A DNA stretch of 64,000 bases from Lunatibacter salilacus (lineage in GTDB: Bacteria; Bacteroidota; Bacteroidia; Cytophagales; Cyclobacteriaceae), in contig NZ_VOLC01000001.1 of NCBI RefSeq assembly GCF_009797935.1, positions 248,001-312,000 of the forward strand, given 5' to 3'. A program made the translations under genes and the position numbers. Position 1 is the stretch's first letter; each line of letters opens with the position of its first letter. The notes below the pieces were generated by a model. The model searched no databases. It had not been told where the DNA came from and saw nothing but the letters and a program-made list of their open reading frames with translations. Positions 44,773 through 54,196 of this stretch are shown piece by piece.

Positions 44773-45450
44773 ATGAGTATTTTAAGCGTCCAAAATTTAA
44801 CGAAAACCTACCAAAGCGGCAACAGAAAGCTTACTGTTTTGGAAAATGTCAGCTTTGAGGTTGCTCACGGAGATACACTCGCCATCGTGGGTCCATCTGG
44901 AAGCGGGAAGACTACCTTGCTGGGACTCTGTGCCGGACTGGACGTTTCCAGTGGTGGTTCCGTCTCATTGAACGGTCAGGCCATGGACAACCTTACAGAA
45001 GATCAACGTGCGAAACTCAGAAATGACTCAGTAGGGTTTATTTTTCAAAATTTCCAACTGCTTCCAACTTTGACAGCCTTGGAGAATGTAATGGTCCCAC
45101 TAGAACTCAAAAAGAGAAAAGATGCTAAATCAAAAGCACTGGAACTGCTTGAAAAGGTCGGATTGGGAGATCGGGTTACCCACTACCCCAGTCAGCTGTC
45201 AGGCGGCGAGCAACAACGTGTATCCATTGCAAGGGCATTCGCCAACGAACCAAAAATTCTCTTTGCAGATGAACCTACTGGAAACCTTGACACTGAAACA
45301 GGAGAAATGATTGAGAATTTGATTTTTCAATTGAACGAAGAAGAGGGCACCACACTAATTCTGGTCACCCATGACCCGGAACTAGCCCAACGTACGAACC
45401 ACATCATCCACATCAAAGGTGGCAAACTGCAGGAGGTAACTCATGGGTGA
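44773..45450 (+). CDS. ybbA-like: ABC transporter ATP-binding protein (YbbA-like)
   Basis: The start ATG at 44773 ([17 protein letters not shown]) is preferred over 44734. 225 residues: Walker [12 protein letters not shown]-loop [17 protein letters not shown], signature LSGGEQQRV, Walker [14 protein letters not shown]-loop VTHD. It powers the FtsX-like permease whose gene overlaps its end by 8 bases. LolD/MacB-type family; the cargo is unknown. Confidence 0.93.
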   Translation: MSILSVQNLTKTYQSGNRKLTVLENVSFEVAHGDTLAIVGPSGSGKTTLLGLCAGLDVSSGGSVSLNGQAMDNLTEDQRAKLRNDSVGFIFQNFQLLPTLTALENVMVPLELKKRKDAKSKALELLEKVGLGDRVTHYPSQLSGGEQQRVSIARAFANEPKILFADEPTGNLDTETGEMIENLIFQLNEEEGTTLILVTHDPELAQRTNHIIHIKGGKLQEVTHG

Positions 45451-47962
45451 TTTCCAATGGATAATGACCATGGCAGCGAGGGATTTTCGCAAAAATGGAT
45501 CCAAGCTTATTCTGTTTATTTCATCAATAATTACAGGGATTGCCGCTTTGGTAGCCATCAGCTCCTTCGGTGACAACCTTACCAAAGACATTGACCGCCA
45601 AGCCAAGGAGCTTTTAGGAGCTGATTTGGTGTTAAATAAAAATCAACCTTTTGACCTCCCGCTTATTGATTCTCTGGTAGCTGATCAGGCCAGGGAAGTG
45701 AATTTTGCATCCATGGTGTCTTTTCCCGCCAAAGGAGAAAGCCGCTTGACCCAAGTAAGGGCCCTGGAAGGGGCATTCCCTTTTTACGGAAGTTTTGATA
45801 CAGAGCCGTTGTCGGGGGAAGAAAGTTTTCGGCAAGGTGGAAAAAAAGCTTTGGTGGAAAACCTCCTGCTGGTGCAGTTCGATGCCAAGGTGGGAGATGA
45901 AATTAAAATTGGGGAGGTTACCTATGAAATTGCCGGAGCTTTAAGAAAGGTTCCCGGACAAACAGGTATCACGGCTACTGTCGCCCCCGCCGTATATATC
46001 CCAATGGAAACGCTCGAAGAGACCGGATTGGTACAGTTTGGCAGTAGGGTTAATTACGAATATTATTATTCTCTAAATCAAAACGTAGACCCAGAAGCAG
46101 TAATCGAGAGTTATAAGGAAAACTGGGAAGAAGAAAATGTCCGTTACGAAACCGTACAGGGACGGAAAGAATCCACAGGTAGATCCTTTCAAAATTTGTC
46201 CAACTTCCTCAGTCTAGTAGCCTTTATCGCAGTTCTTTTGGGCTGTGTAGGCGTAGCAAGTGCTGTCAATGTATTTGTCAAAGAAAAACTACCAGCGGTG
46301 GCGGTATTGCGTTGCCTTGGGGTTTCTTCCGGAAAGATTTTCGGAATTTACGTATGGCAGATTTTTCTAATGGGACTTATAGGTTCCGTTGCGGGAGCTA
46401 CTCTTGGAACTGCCTTACAATTTATTTTGCCTGCCGTATTTCAGGATTTCCTTCCTGTAGATGTTACTTTGGAAATTTCCTGGAGAGCCATTGCCTTGGG
46501 AACCTTTACCGGCATATTGATTTCATTGCTCTTTGCGTTGATTCCGCTGCTAAAGATTAGAACGGTTTCTCCCATGATGACCTTGAGGCCTGAGTCGGCA
46601 ACCATTCGGTTTTCCAAAGACCCACTCCGTTGGACGGTTGTACTGGCCATTGTTATATTTATGATGGGATTCAGTTACTATTTGCTTAGAGACTGGATTC
46701 AGACGCTTTGGTTTACCGGATTTGTGTTTTTTGCATTTGGCGTACTATGGTTGTTTGCACTGGGTATCATGTGGGGTATAAAAAAATGGCTTCCCATTAC
46801 CCTAACTTACCCGATTCGACAGGCATTGGCCAATCTATACCGACCAAACAATCAAACCGTATCCTTAGTAGCCACCATCGGCTTAGGTACCGCCATGATA
46901 TCTACCTTGTTCTTTGTACAGTACCAATTGCTGGATGAAGTCCAGTTTGCCGATAAGGAGGGACAGCCAAACATGTTGTTTTTCGATATACAAACCCACC
47001 AAGTGGATGCGGTGAGCCAGGCATTGAAGAATCAAAACCTACCCATATTGCAGGAAGTCCCCATCGTAACTATGGGAGTCAATTCTGTAAAGGGGGTGAC
47101 TAAAAAACAAAATCAGGAACTTCCTGAGGATGAGCAAATATCAAGACGGCTTTTTAATCGGGAGTATAGAGTGACTTACCGGGATTCCCTGATTAGCTCC
47201 GAGCGGCTAACGGACGGTGAACTTAAGCCTTACACCAATCCCGGTGATAGCATCTTCATTTCATTTGACAAAGGATATGCAGAGCGCTCTGACATTAAAT
47301 TGGGAGATCAGATCATATTCAATGTGCAGGGCCGACCTCTAACTACCTATGTTGGAAGCTTTAGGGAAATTAACTTCCGGCAGGTGTCAACCAATTTTCT
47401 GGTGCTATTTCCCGACAATGTGCTGACTAATGCCCCAAAATTTCACGTAGTTATTACCAAGACAAAAGATGATGTACAGGCAGGCAATGTTCAAAACGAG
47501 ATTGTCCGGGATTTTCCCAATGTTTCAGTGATCAACCTCTCTACTATCGTAGAAACCCTAGATGAAATTCTGGGTAAGATCAGCTTTGTGATCCAGTTTA
47601 TGGCATTGTTTAGCATCATCACTGGAATTCTGGTCCTTATCAGTTCCCTGATTATCAGCAAGTACCAGCGCATTAAAGAAAACGTTCTCCTGCGAACCAT
47701 AGGAGCACAGCAGGCTATTTTGATACAAATAAACACCTTGGAATATCTCTTTTTGGGGAGTCTTGCGGCACTTAGTGGAATTCTTCTGTCAATCATAGCG
47801 GCTGCCTTGCTTAGCCTTTATTTATTCGAAATTCCTTTCCACATGGAATGGCTTCTCCTGGGAGCAGTTTATGTGGCCATTACCTGCATTACCGTTTTAC
47901 TAGGATGGTGGAATGGTAGGGAAATTTTAAAAACTTCAACGATGGAGATATTGAGAACCTAG
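45443..47962 (+). CDS. ybbP-like: ABC transporter permease, FtsX/YbbP-like
   Basis: 839 residues with a large two-repeat FtsX layout. The N-terminal helix (KLILFISSIITGIAALVAIS) and periplasmic MacB-like domain are followed by helices near 265-400 (FLSLVAFIAVLLGCVGVASAV). A second half follows, closing with FMALFSIITGILVLISSLIIS and YLFLGSLAALSGILLSIIAAALLSLYLF. It is the membrane part of the YbbAP exporter, linked to the divergent TesA-like esterase. Confidence 0.9.
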   Translation: MGDFQWIMTMAARDFRKNGSKLILFISSIITGIAALVAISSFGDNLTKDIDRQAKELLGADLVLNKNQPFDLPLIDSLVADQAREVNFASMVSFPAKGESRLTQVRALEGAFPFYGSFDTEPLSGEESFRQGGKKALVENLLLVQFDAKVGDEIKIGEVTYEIAGALRKVPGQTGITATVAPAVYIPMETLEETGLVQFGSRVNYEYYYSLNQNVDPEAVIESYKENWEEENVRYETVQGRKESTGRSFQNLSNFLSLVAFIAVLLGCVGVASAVNVFVKEKLPAVAVLRCLGVSSGKIFGIYVWQIFLMGLIGSVAGATLGTALQFILPAVFQDFLPVDVTLEISWRAIALGTFTGILISLLFALIPLLKIRTVSPMMTLRPESATIRFSKDPLRWTVVLAIVIFMMGFSYYLLRDWIQTLWFTGFVFFAFGVLWLFALGIMWGIKKWLPITLTYPIRQALANLYRPNNQTVSLVATIGLGTAMISTLFFVQYQLLDEVQFADKEGQPNMLFFDIQTHQVDAVSQALKNQNLPILQEVPIVTMGVNSVKGVTKKQNQELPEDEQISRRLFNREYRVTYRDSLISSERLTDGELKPYTNPGDSIFISFDKGYAERSDIKLGDQIIFNVQGRPLTTYVGSFREINFRQVSTNFLVLFPDNVLTNAPKFHVVITKTKDDVQAGNVQNEIVRDFPNVSVINLSTIVETLDEILGKISFVIQFMALFSIITGILVLISSLIISKYQRIKENVLLRTIGAQQAILIQINTLEYLFLGSLAALSGILLSIIAAALLSLYLFEIPFHMEWLLLGAVYVAITCITVLLGWWNGREILKTSTMEILRT

Positions 47963-47972
47963 GGATTAGCGT

Positions 47973-48266
47973 ATGCGAAAGCTTATTTTTTGCCTGGCCA
48001 ACTTTTGGGTTGTGCACTGTCAGGCTGTGTATTCACAGACTTATTTCGATGACGACAAACTGCTTAAAAATCTGCATTTTACGGATTTTATAAGCACCTT
48101 ACTTTCCAATATACATCTTGGATTTCAAATGGGCGGGCGTACGAAGACATTTTTCAGGGGCCATCTTGGATTTGGATATGCGGTTACACTCCACAATGGT
48201 GTTGGCGATTTGTATCCCAGCGTGGATTTCGGAATTAGCCGTATTTTGAATTTGCGGAAAAAATAA
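47973..48266 (+). CDS. Small exported protein of unknown function
   Basis: 97 residues: a signal peptide (LIFCLANFWVVHCQAVYSQ), then a short region with alternating strands (NIHLGFQMGGRTKTFF, HLGFGYAVTLHNGVGDLY, VDFGISRILNL) like a piece of an outer-membrane barrel. I do not recognise it. It lies 10 bases after the permease gene, so it may be co-transcribed. It could be a complete small protein or a remnant of a longer one. Confidence 0.5.
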   Translation: MRKLIFCLANFWVVHCQAVYSQTYFDDDKLLKNLHFTDFISTLLSNIHLGFQMGGRTKTFFRGHLGFGYAVTLHNGVGDLYPSVDFGISRILNLRKK

Positions 48267-48351
48267 TCCCGCATTCAGTTTATTAGTTGAATTTGAACGG
48301 TATTATAAGGTTAGTTTTTTCATAGGTCAAAGATGGAATTGCCTTGAGAAT

Positions 48352-49488
48352 TCAAAATTGAATCCAATCCAAATAATTTAACCTGTTAATTTCCTGCCAG
48401 TTAGCATCTGGGTAGGCTTTGGAGAAGGCCGCAGGTACTTTTGCTTTCTTTTGACCCCATTTGCATTCAAATGCCTGTATTTCCTGATGGCTGTTTACCT
48501 CCAGTAAATCTATTTCCTGCCCATCGTAGGTTCGCCAAAAGTAGTATTGGATAGAATTACCAGCGGCATTGTTGTATTTCATTCTTTCAGCAATAAAGTG
48601 CTGTTCCCATAAAGCACCAATATCATTTCTTAGACTTAATGGACTAAAATTATGGATCAACGCATTTCTGATTCCATTGTCATAAAAATACCATTTCTTG
48701 CTTTTAGTTACCTCTTTTCGGAGATTTCTGCTGAAGCCGTTTAAAGGGAAGATAATAAAAACCTTGGCAAGTAGATCCAAGTATCTTTCTACGGTTTCTT
48801 TATTCAATTGGAGGCTGTTTCCCAGCTCTACGGTACTGACCTGACTCCCAACTTGCCACGCCAATAACCTTAACAATTTATAAAGGACATCTGCTCCTTT
48901 GACGTTGGTTAATGCAAGAAGGTCTTTTAGGAGATAACTACTTACCAAGGATTCAAGGTATTCCTCTTTATCATTCAGGCTATCAATGTGCCACAATTCA
49001 GGATAACCACCGTAAATCAGTCGTTCAGACAAATTGTTGGCGGTTTCTATCCTATTTTCAATTTTAGCATACTCCAACTGTGCAACAGGGAAAAGATGAT
49101 ATTCCTTTTTCCTTCCCACCAAAGGCTCTCCCGCATCATTGACCAAATCAAAACTACTGCTCCCCGTAGCTATGATGGAAATTCCTTTTAAATTATCAAT
49201 CATCAATTTTAATATTTTTCCAATATTAGGAACAACTTGGGCTTCATCTATTATTACTATTTTCTTATCTCCGACGATTTGTCTATAATTTGCTACGGTC
49301 CTTAAACTAAGCAGCTCAGCTACCTGAACATCTTCACCCAACAAAAACAGTGTATCTTGTTGGTTCTTATGGAATATATTTTCAATAATAGTAGTTTTTC
49401 CACTTCTTCTACTCCCGTATAGGAGAACTACTTTTTGCTTTCCAAGTTGATTTTCTATCGAAGTCTGAACATAGCGAGGAATTTCCAT
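48352..49488 (-). CDS. AAA_14/DUF4143 ATP-binding protein
   Basis: 378 residues: Walker A YGSRRSGKTTI (about 24-33), Walker B KKIVIIDEAQ, sensor IIATGSSSFDL. The DUF4143 C-terminal region follows: GGYPELW, SYLLKDLLAL, WYFYDNGIRNALIHNF, LWEQHFIAERM, YYFWRTYDGQEIDLLEV and AFECKWGQKK. The last part has a restriction-endonuclease-like D/E..E-K arrangement. The family is common and poorly understood, often mobile. Three 32-bp direct repeats lie 28-108 bases upstream of its start codon. Confidence 0.9.
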   Translation of the reverse strand: MEIPRYVQTSIENQLGKQKVVLLYGSRRSGKTTIIENIFHKNQQDTLFLLGEDVQVAELLSLRTVANYRQIVGDKKIVIIDEAQVVPNIGKILKLMIDNLKGISIIATGSSSFDLVNDAGEPLVGRKKEYHLFPVAQLEYAKIENRIETANNLSERLIYGGYPELWHIDSLNDKEEYLESLVSSYLLKDLLALTNVKGADVLYKLLRLLAWQVGSQVSTVELGNSLQLNKETVERYLDLLAKVFIIFPLNGFSRNLRKEVTKSKKWYFYDNGIRNALIHNFSPLSLRNDIGALWEQHFIAERMKYNNAAGNSIQYYFWRTYDGQEIDLLEVNSHQEIQAFECKWGQKKAKVPAAFSKAYPDANWQEINRLNYLDWIQF

Positions 49489-49515
49489 ATCTTAAATTTA
49501 TCATATAAACGGCGC

Positions 49516-49596
49516 AATTTACATTAATTAGGTTGCTTTACCAACCTAATTTACATTAATTAGGCGGTTTAACCAACTTAATTAACATTAATTAGG
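49516..49596. repeat. Three direct repeats with 32-bp period upstream of the DUF4143 gene
   Basis: aatttacattaattagg occurs at 49516-49532 and 49548-49564, and aattaacattaattagg at 49580-49596. Each is part of a palindrome cctaattNNNNNNaattagg, and spacers gttgctttaccaac and cggtttaaccaac also resemble each other. The array lies between the divergent DUF4143 ATPase and MarR genes and looks like a cooperative operator. Confidence 0.8.
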
Positions 49597-49737
49597 ACGG
49601 TAACTTTACTTGACCTTATGAGAGATGTAGTAAATCGTAGAATTCTGAATCTTTATAAATAATATTAAAAAAAAATTCAAACAGTTGAAACCTTTTTGCA
49701 TAGATATATGTCTATACATTAAATACAATTACAAATT

Positions 49738-50193
49738 ATGACCAGACTCGAAGAGGCAATTCAGCAAAAATCCTTTAAAGACCCTTTCAATAAAGCCGTG
49801 GTAAATATTCTTTACACCCACAGTTATATTGTCACCAGGCAGAATAAACTGTTTAAGCCCTACGAGTTGTCTCCGGAGCAGTACAATGTGTTGCGTATCC
49901 TAAGAGGTCAGCATCCCGATCCCATTACGGTATCATCCATTCAGGACAGGATGCTCAACAAGATGTCGAATGCATCAAGATTGGTAGAAAAGCTAAAATT
50001 GAAAGCATTGATAGACCGTAAGGAATGCCCAGCCGATAGGCGACAGGTCGATGTGACTATTACCCCAAAAGGCTTGAAACTATTAGATACCTTGGAGCAA
50101 GCCATCAATCAATTTAACCAAGAAGTAATCTCCTTATCAGAAGAGGAAGTAGATACCCTGAACAACCTATTGGACAAACTCAGGGAGGAATAA
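49738..50193 (+). CDS. MarR-family transcriptional regulator (MhqR-type context)
   Basis: 151 residues with a winged helix: YELSPEQYNVLRILRGQHPDPITVSSIQDRM, then the wing DRKECPADRRQVDVTITPKG, between dimerisation helices. It is the first gene of a plus-strand series with YceI, a VOC dioxygenase and a carboxylesterase. That is the gene set repressed by MhqR-type regulators in response to quinones and electrophiles. It probably autoregulates. Confidence 0.88.
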   Translation: MTRLEEAIQQKSFKDPFNKAVVNILYTHSYIVTRQNKLFKPYELSPEQYNVLRILRGQHPDPITVSSIQDRMLNKMSNASRLVEKLKLKALIDRKECPADRRQVDVTITPKGLKLLDTLEQAINQFNQEVISLSEEEVDTLNNLLDKLREE

Positions 50194-50254
50194 AAAAATT
50201 TAACTAAACCAATGTATAAACAATTAATGTATTAACAATTTAAAAACAGCAACT

Positions 50255-50785
50255 ATGAGTACTACAAAATGGAATATCGACCCCACACATTCAGAGGTGT
50301 CATTCAAAGTAAAACACTTAGTAATCTCCACCGTAACTGGCTATTTCCGATCATTTGAAGGATCCGCCGAGTCATCTGACGAAAAAAACTTCGACGGTGC
50401 CAAAATCGAATTTTCAGCAGAAATTGACAGCATTGATACCAATCAGAAGGATAGGGATACGCATTTAAAGTCTGCGGACTTCTTTGATGCGGCAACCAAC
50501 CCTAAATTGAAATTCGCCAACGGTATTCTAGTAAAGAAAGGCGAAGATTATGTCTTGAAGGGAGATCTGACAATGAGAGAAACTACTCTGCCAGTAGAAT
50601 TTGCGGTAGAACTGGGAGGTATCGCAGGTGACCCTTATGGAAACACCAAGGCCGGATTTGAGATCACTGGCAAAGTAAGCCGAAAAGCCTTTGGGCTTAC
50701 CTGGTCAGCAGTTACCGAGGCCGGAAGTGTGGTAGTTGGAGACGAAGTAAAGATTATCGCCAGCATACAGTTAGTAAAACAATAA
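50255..50785 (+). CDS. YceI-family lipid/isoprenoid-binding protein
   Basis: 176 residues of a lipocalin-like YceI barrel: WNIDPTHSEVSFKVKHLVIS, GKVSRKAFGLTWS and VGDEVKIIASIQL. It has no signal peptide, so it is cytosolic here. YceI proteins bind isoprenoid quinone-like molecules and are often induced with quinone-stress genes. It lies 61 bases after the MarR gene. Confidence 0.9.
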   Translation: MSTTKWNIDPTHSEVSFKVKHLVISTVTGYFRSFEGSAESSDEKNFDGAKIEFSAEIDSIDTNQKDRDTHLKSADFFDAATNPKLKFANGILVKKGEDYVLKGDLTMRETTLPVEFAVELGGIAGDPYGNTKAGFEITGKVSRKAFGLTWSAVTEAGSVVVGDEVKIIASIQLVKQ

Positions 50786-50850
50786 CATCCCTTGACCCCA
50801 GCCGTAGGTAAAATAGCTGGGGTCATCTTTAATACTTTTCCCTTAAACCC

Positions 50851-51801
50851 ATGGAAAAATTAATCACTGGAATTCACCATATTACTGCACTTGCCAGTAA
50901 TCCTCAAAAAAATGTGGATTTCTACACTGGCGTATTGGGCCTGCGGCTTGTCAAAAAAACCATCAATTTTGATTCGCCGGATGTTTATCATTTCTATTTT
51001 GGTGATGAAGTTGGCACTCCTGGCACCATATTAACCTTTTTCCCATTTGAAGGTGCCACAAGAGGCCAAAAAGGAGTGGGAGAAACTACCTTTTCAGCCT
51101 TCTCCATTCCAAAAGCATCAGTTTCCTTCTGGCATGATCGATTAAAAAAATTGGACATTACGGTGTCGACTCCCATCTCCCGCTTTGGGGATGAGGTATT
51201 GAGGTTTGAAGACCATGACGGTATGGGCATAGAACTTGTCGCCACAGATGTTGACAGCAGAAAGGGTTGGACCTATGGACCTATCCCCTTGGAACACAGC
51301 ATCAGGGGCTTTCACAGTGCCACGTTGAATTTGCGTTCAAAAGAACTTACATCCAGCCTACTTACCGAAGCGATGGACTATGTCTTTATCGGCGAGGAAA
51401 ACAACCGCTTCCGCTATGGTACTAATGGTGAACCCGGAGATATAGTAGATATAGTGATCAATCAACCCGCAACCCGTTCGATCCAAAGTGCGGGAACAGT
51501 TCACCATATTGCATTTCGAACGGCCAATCAGGCTTCCCAGCTAAAAGTGCAGCAGGTACTTGGGGACTTTGGGCAGCAGGTTACAGAAGTGAAGGATAGA
51601 AATTATTTTAAGTCCATCTATTTCCGTGAGCCGGGAGGAATTCTATTTGAAGTGGCTACGGATGAACCTGGATTTGCTATTGATGAAGAGATCGGCCACC
51701 TTGGTGAAAATTTAAAACTTCCGGATTGGGCAGAACCGAAGCGGGAAGTAATATCTAAAAACCTGGCTGCAATTACCCTTGATCCCAAAAAGTATGATTA
51801 A
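50851..51801 (+). CDS. mhqO-like: Ring-cleaving dioxygenase, VOC superfamily (MhqO-like)
   Basis: 316 residues with two VOC modules: GIHHITALASNPQKNVDFYTGVLGLRL at the N-terminus and TVHHIAFRTANQASQ with PGGILFEVATDEPGF at the C-terminus. These supply the His/His/Glu metal triad. The family is proposed to cleave hydroquinones or catechol-like rings. The end of the gene overlaps the next by 8 bases, so the esterase is translationally coupled. Confidence 0.9.
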   Translation: MEKLITGIHHITALASNPQKNVDFYTGVLGLRLVKKTINFDSPDVYHFYFGDEVGTPGTILTFFPFEGATRGQKGVGETTFSAFSIPKASVSFWHDRLKKLDITVSTPISRFGDEVLRFEDHDGMGIELVATDVDSRKGWTYGPIPLEHSIRGFHSATLNLRSKELTSSLLTEAMDYVFIGEENNRFRYGTNGEPGDIVDIVINQPATRSIQSAGTVHHIAFRTANQASQLKVQQVLGDFGQQVTEVKDRNYFKSIYFREPGGILFEVATDEPGFAIDEEIGHLGENLKLPDWAEPKREVISKNLAAITLDPKKYD

Positions 51802-52405
51802 TGTTTTAGAAAAAGGCAAATCCCTTGACGCTGCCAAGAAAGTGGCAATAATGGTCCATGGAAGGGGTTCTAACGGAAGCCAAATTGTTTCCTTAGCAGA
51901 TCACCTGAACTTGGACGGCTTTGCTCTATTGGCCCCACAAGCATCTGGAAATACTTGGTATCCCTATAGCTTTATGGCAGCCCAAGAAAACAACCAACCC
52001 GCTTTGGACAAGGCATTGGCACAATTGCAAGCACTCGTTCAACACTGTTTCGACAATGGAAAAACTACAGATCAATTGTACCTTATCGGTTTTTCTCAAG
52101 GGGCATGTCTTGCGTTGGAATACGCCGCAAGAAACCCGAATAAATACGGTGGTATTATCGCATTTACGGGAGGGTTGATCGGGGAAAATTTAGATCTAAA
52201 CTTATATAAGGGTGACTTTGAGAAGACACCTTTTTTCATTGGAGCCAGCCATCAGGACATTCATGTTCCGCTGCATCGGGTAAAAGCCTCGGAGGAAATT
52301 CTCAAAGAAATGGGTGCTAAGGTAAAGACCCTGATTTTTCCCGATACCTATCATACCATACGGGAAGAAGAAATTGAGTGGGTGAATCAACATATTTTAT
52401 TTTAA
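51794..52405 (+). CDS. mhqD-like: Carboxylesterase/phospholipase-like alpha/beta hydrolase (MhqD-like)
   Basis: The start is at ATG 51794 (MINVLEKGKSL); a TTG at 51779 is also possible. 203 residues: oxyanion loop MVHGRGSNG, nucleophile Ser in GFSQGACLALE, Asp in ASHQDIHVP and His in FPDTYHTIREEE. It overlaps the dioxygenase gene by 8 bases. It completes a quinone-detoxification type operon with the MarR, YceI and VOC genes. Confidence 0.88.
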   Translation: MINVLEKGKSLDAAKKVAIMVHGRGSNGSQIVSLADHLNLDGFALLAPQASGNTWYPYSFMAAQENNQPALDKALAQLQALVQHCFDNGKTTDQLYLIGFSQGACLALEYAARNPNKYGGIIAFTGGLIGENLDLNLYKGDFEKTPFFIGASHQDIHVPLHRVKASEEILKEMGAKVKTLIFPDTYHTIREEEIEWVNQHILF

Positions 52406-52443
52406 TTGATCTTATTTTTTGTTGACCCTAGTGTTCGGATTTT

Positions 52444-52475
52444 AACCTTTGAGGTCTTACAGACCTCGAAGGTTT
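52444..52475 (+). terminator. Terminator/palindrome after the carboxylesterase gene
   Basis: The arms aacctttgaggtct and agacctcgaaggtt are followed by tttt, 38 bases past the stop codon. The arms share aacctc/gaggtt and agacct sequence with the next palindrome at 52519-52552, so both belong to one repeat family. Confidence 0.75.
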
Positions 52476-52518
52476 TTGTATTTATGTATACATTGAGTTT
52501 CCTTTTTGAGCAAGTAAA

Positions 52519-52552
52519 GACCTTCGAGGTTTGAAAAAAACCTCAAAGGTCT
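52519..52552 (-). terminator. Terminator/palindrome after the PruA gene
   Basis: The arms agaccttcgaggtt and aacctcaaaggtct have an 6-base A-rich loop; a short T run follows on the minus strand. It lies 7 bases beyond the PruA stop codon. With 52444-52475 it forms a pair of related palindromes between convergent genes. Confidence 0.65.
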
Positions 52553-52558
52553 ATTAGT

Positions 52559-54196
52559 CTAATTATCTTCCTCCAAAAACGGATATCTATAGTTCTTTGG
52601 ACTGACAAAGGTCTCCTTGATGGTCCGTGGTGAAACCCAGCGGAGAAGATTAATCATGGAGCCAGCTTTATCGTTTGTTCCCGAAGCTCTTGCCCCACCG
52701 AAAGGTTGTTGACCTACTACCGCTCCAGTTGGTTTGTCGTTGACGTAGAAATTGCCCGCCGCATGCCGTAATTTCACGGTAGCCAATTCTATGGCGTATC
52801 TGTCCTGAGAAAATACCGCACCTGTCAGCGCATAGGGAGAGGTCTGATCCACAAGCTCAAGAGCTTCCTCAAAATGCTCCGCATTATACACATAAATAGT
52901 TAGTACCGGGCCAAAAATTTCTTCCTGCATTGTCTTGTACATGGGATCCTGCACCAGCAGAACTGTAGGGGCGATAAAGTATCCAGTAGATTTGTCAAAG
53001 GTACCACCTGCAATAACCTCCACACCTTCGGTGGCTTTTGCTTCCTCGATATAGCCAGTTATTTTGTCAAAGGATTTTTCGTCAATCACAGCATTGATGA
53101 AATTGCCGAAGTCCTCGGTGCCGCCCATTTTCATACTTTCCAAATCGGAAACCAAGAAATCTTTAACCTCCTCCCATAGGTTAGAAGGGATATAGGCCCG
53201 TGAAGCTGCGGAACATTTTTGTCCCTGATATTCAAATGCACCTCTGGCCAATGCTGTGGCAACTGCCTTAGGGTGTGCTGATTTATGGGCTATGACAAAA
53301 TCTTTACCACCAGTCTCGCCTACTATGCGGGGATAGGTTTTGTATTTATGGATGTTTTCACCGATGGTCTTCCAAATGGTCTGAAAAACCCCCGTTGATC
53401 CGGTAAAGTGAATCCCGGCGAAGTCTGGATGCTTAAATATTACTTCTCCGGCTTCCGGGCCGTGCACATAGATGAGATTTATTACACCGTCCGGAACTCC
53501 CGCCTCCTTAAAAATCTCCATTAACACATTAGCCGAATAAATTTGGGTATAGGCAGGCTTCCATACCACAGTATTTCCCATCATTGCGGGTGCTGTTGGC
53601 AAGTTACCCGCAATGGCGGTAAAATTAAACGGGGTAAGTGCAAATATAAATCCTTCCAAAGGCCGGTGCTCCACCCTGTTCCAAACTCCCTGATCGTTCT
53701 TCGGAGGTTGTTGGGCATAAATTTCGGTCATGTACTGTACATTAAACCGGAGAAAATCTATGATTTCGCAGGCTGAGTCAATTTCAGCCTGGAAGGCATT
53801 TTTTGATTGGCCAAGCATGGTTGCAGCATTTAATTTGTCCCGGTAGGGTCCCGCTATAAGCTCAGCTGCCTTTAGGAAAATGGCCGCTCTTTGTTCCCAA
53901 TGCATATTTTCCCAAGCGAATTTGGCTCCCAGCGCTGCCTGAATTGCCTGCTCCACATGGGAGGCATCACCTTCATGAAAGTGACCCAACAGGTGTTTGT
54001 GGTCGTGGGGCGGAGAAAGAGGCAGTTTGGTGTCTGTTCTTACTTCGTCACTTCCTATATACATGGGTATATCTATTTGCTTCCCCCTTGCATCAGCCAA
54101 TGCGGCTTGCAGGCTGGTACGTTCTGGCGAGCCCGGCGCGTAGCTTTTTATGGGTTCGTTGATGGGATCCGGTACGTTAAAAAAACCTTTGAGCAT
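52559..54196 (-). CDS. pruA: L-glutamate gamma-semialdehyde dehydrogenase
   Basis: The start is at ATG 54196 (MLKGFFNVPDPINEPIKSY), the usual N-terminus; 54259 adds 21 unconserved residues. 545 residues of the 1-pyrroline-5-carboxylate dehydrogenase branch of aldehyde dehydrogenases: FALTPFNFTAIAGNLP, FTGSTGVFQ, Glu in RIVGETGGKDF, nucleophile Cys in YQGQKCSAASR, and EEIFGPVLTIYVY. It oxidises glutamate semialdehyde to glutamate with NAD+ in proline catabolism. It is monocistronic, with no PutA proline dehydrogenase domain. Confidence 0.94.
   Translation of the reverse strand: MLKGFFNVPDPINEPIKSYAPGSPERTSLQAALADARGKQIDIPMYIGSDEVRTDTKLPLSPPHDHKHLLGHFHEGDASHVEQAIQAALGAKFAWENMHWEQRAAIFLKAAELIAGPYRDKLNAATMLGQSKNAFQAEIDSACEIIDFLRFNVQYMTEIYAQQPPKNDQGVWNRVEHRPLEGFIFALTPFNFTAIAGNLPTAPAMMGNTVVWKPAYTQIYSANVLMEIFKEAGVPDGVINLIYVHGPEAGEVIFKHPDFAGIHFTGSTGVFQTIWKTIGENIHKYKTYPRIVGETGGKDFVIAHKSAHPKAVATALARGAFEYQGQKCSAASRAYIPSNLWEEVKDFLVSDLESMKMGGTEDFGNFINAVIDEKSFDKITGYIEEAKATEGVEVIAGGTFDKSTGYFIAPTVLLVQDPMYKTMQEEIFGPVLTIYVYNAEHFEEALELVDQTSPYALTGAVFSQDRYAIELATVKLRHAAGNFYVNDKPTGAVVGQQPFGGARASGTNDKAGSMINLLRWVSPRTIKETFVSPKNYRYPFLEEDN

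Noticed and set aside
49516-49596. CRISPR-like array of three repeats
   Set aside because: The repeat (17 bp) and spacer (15 bp) are too short, the spacers resemble each other, and no cas genes are nearby; an operator array fits better.
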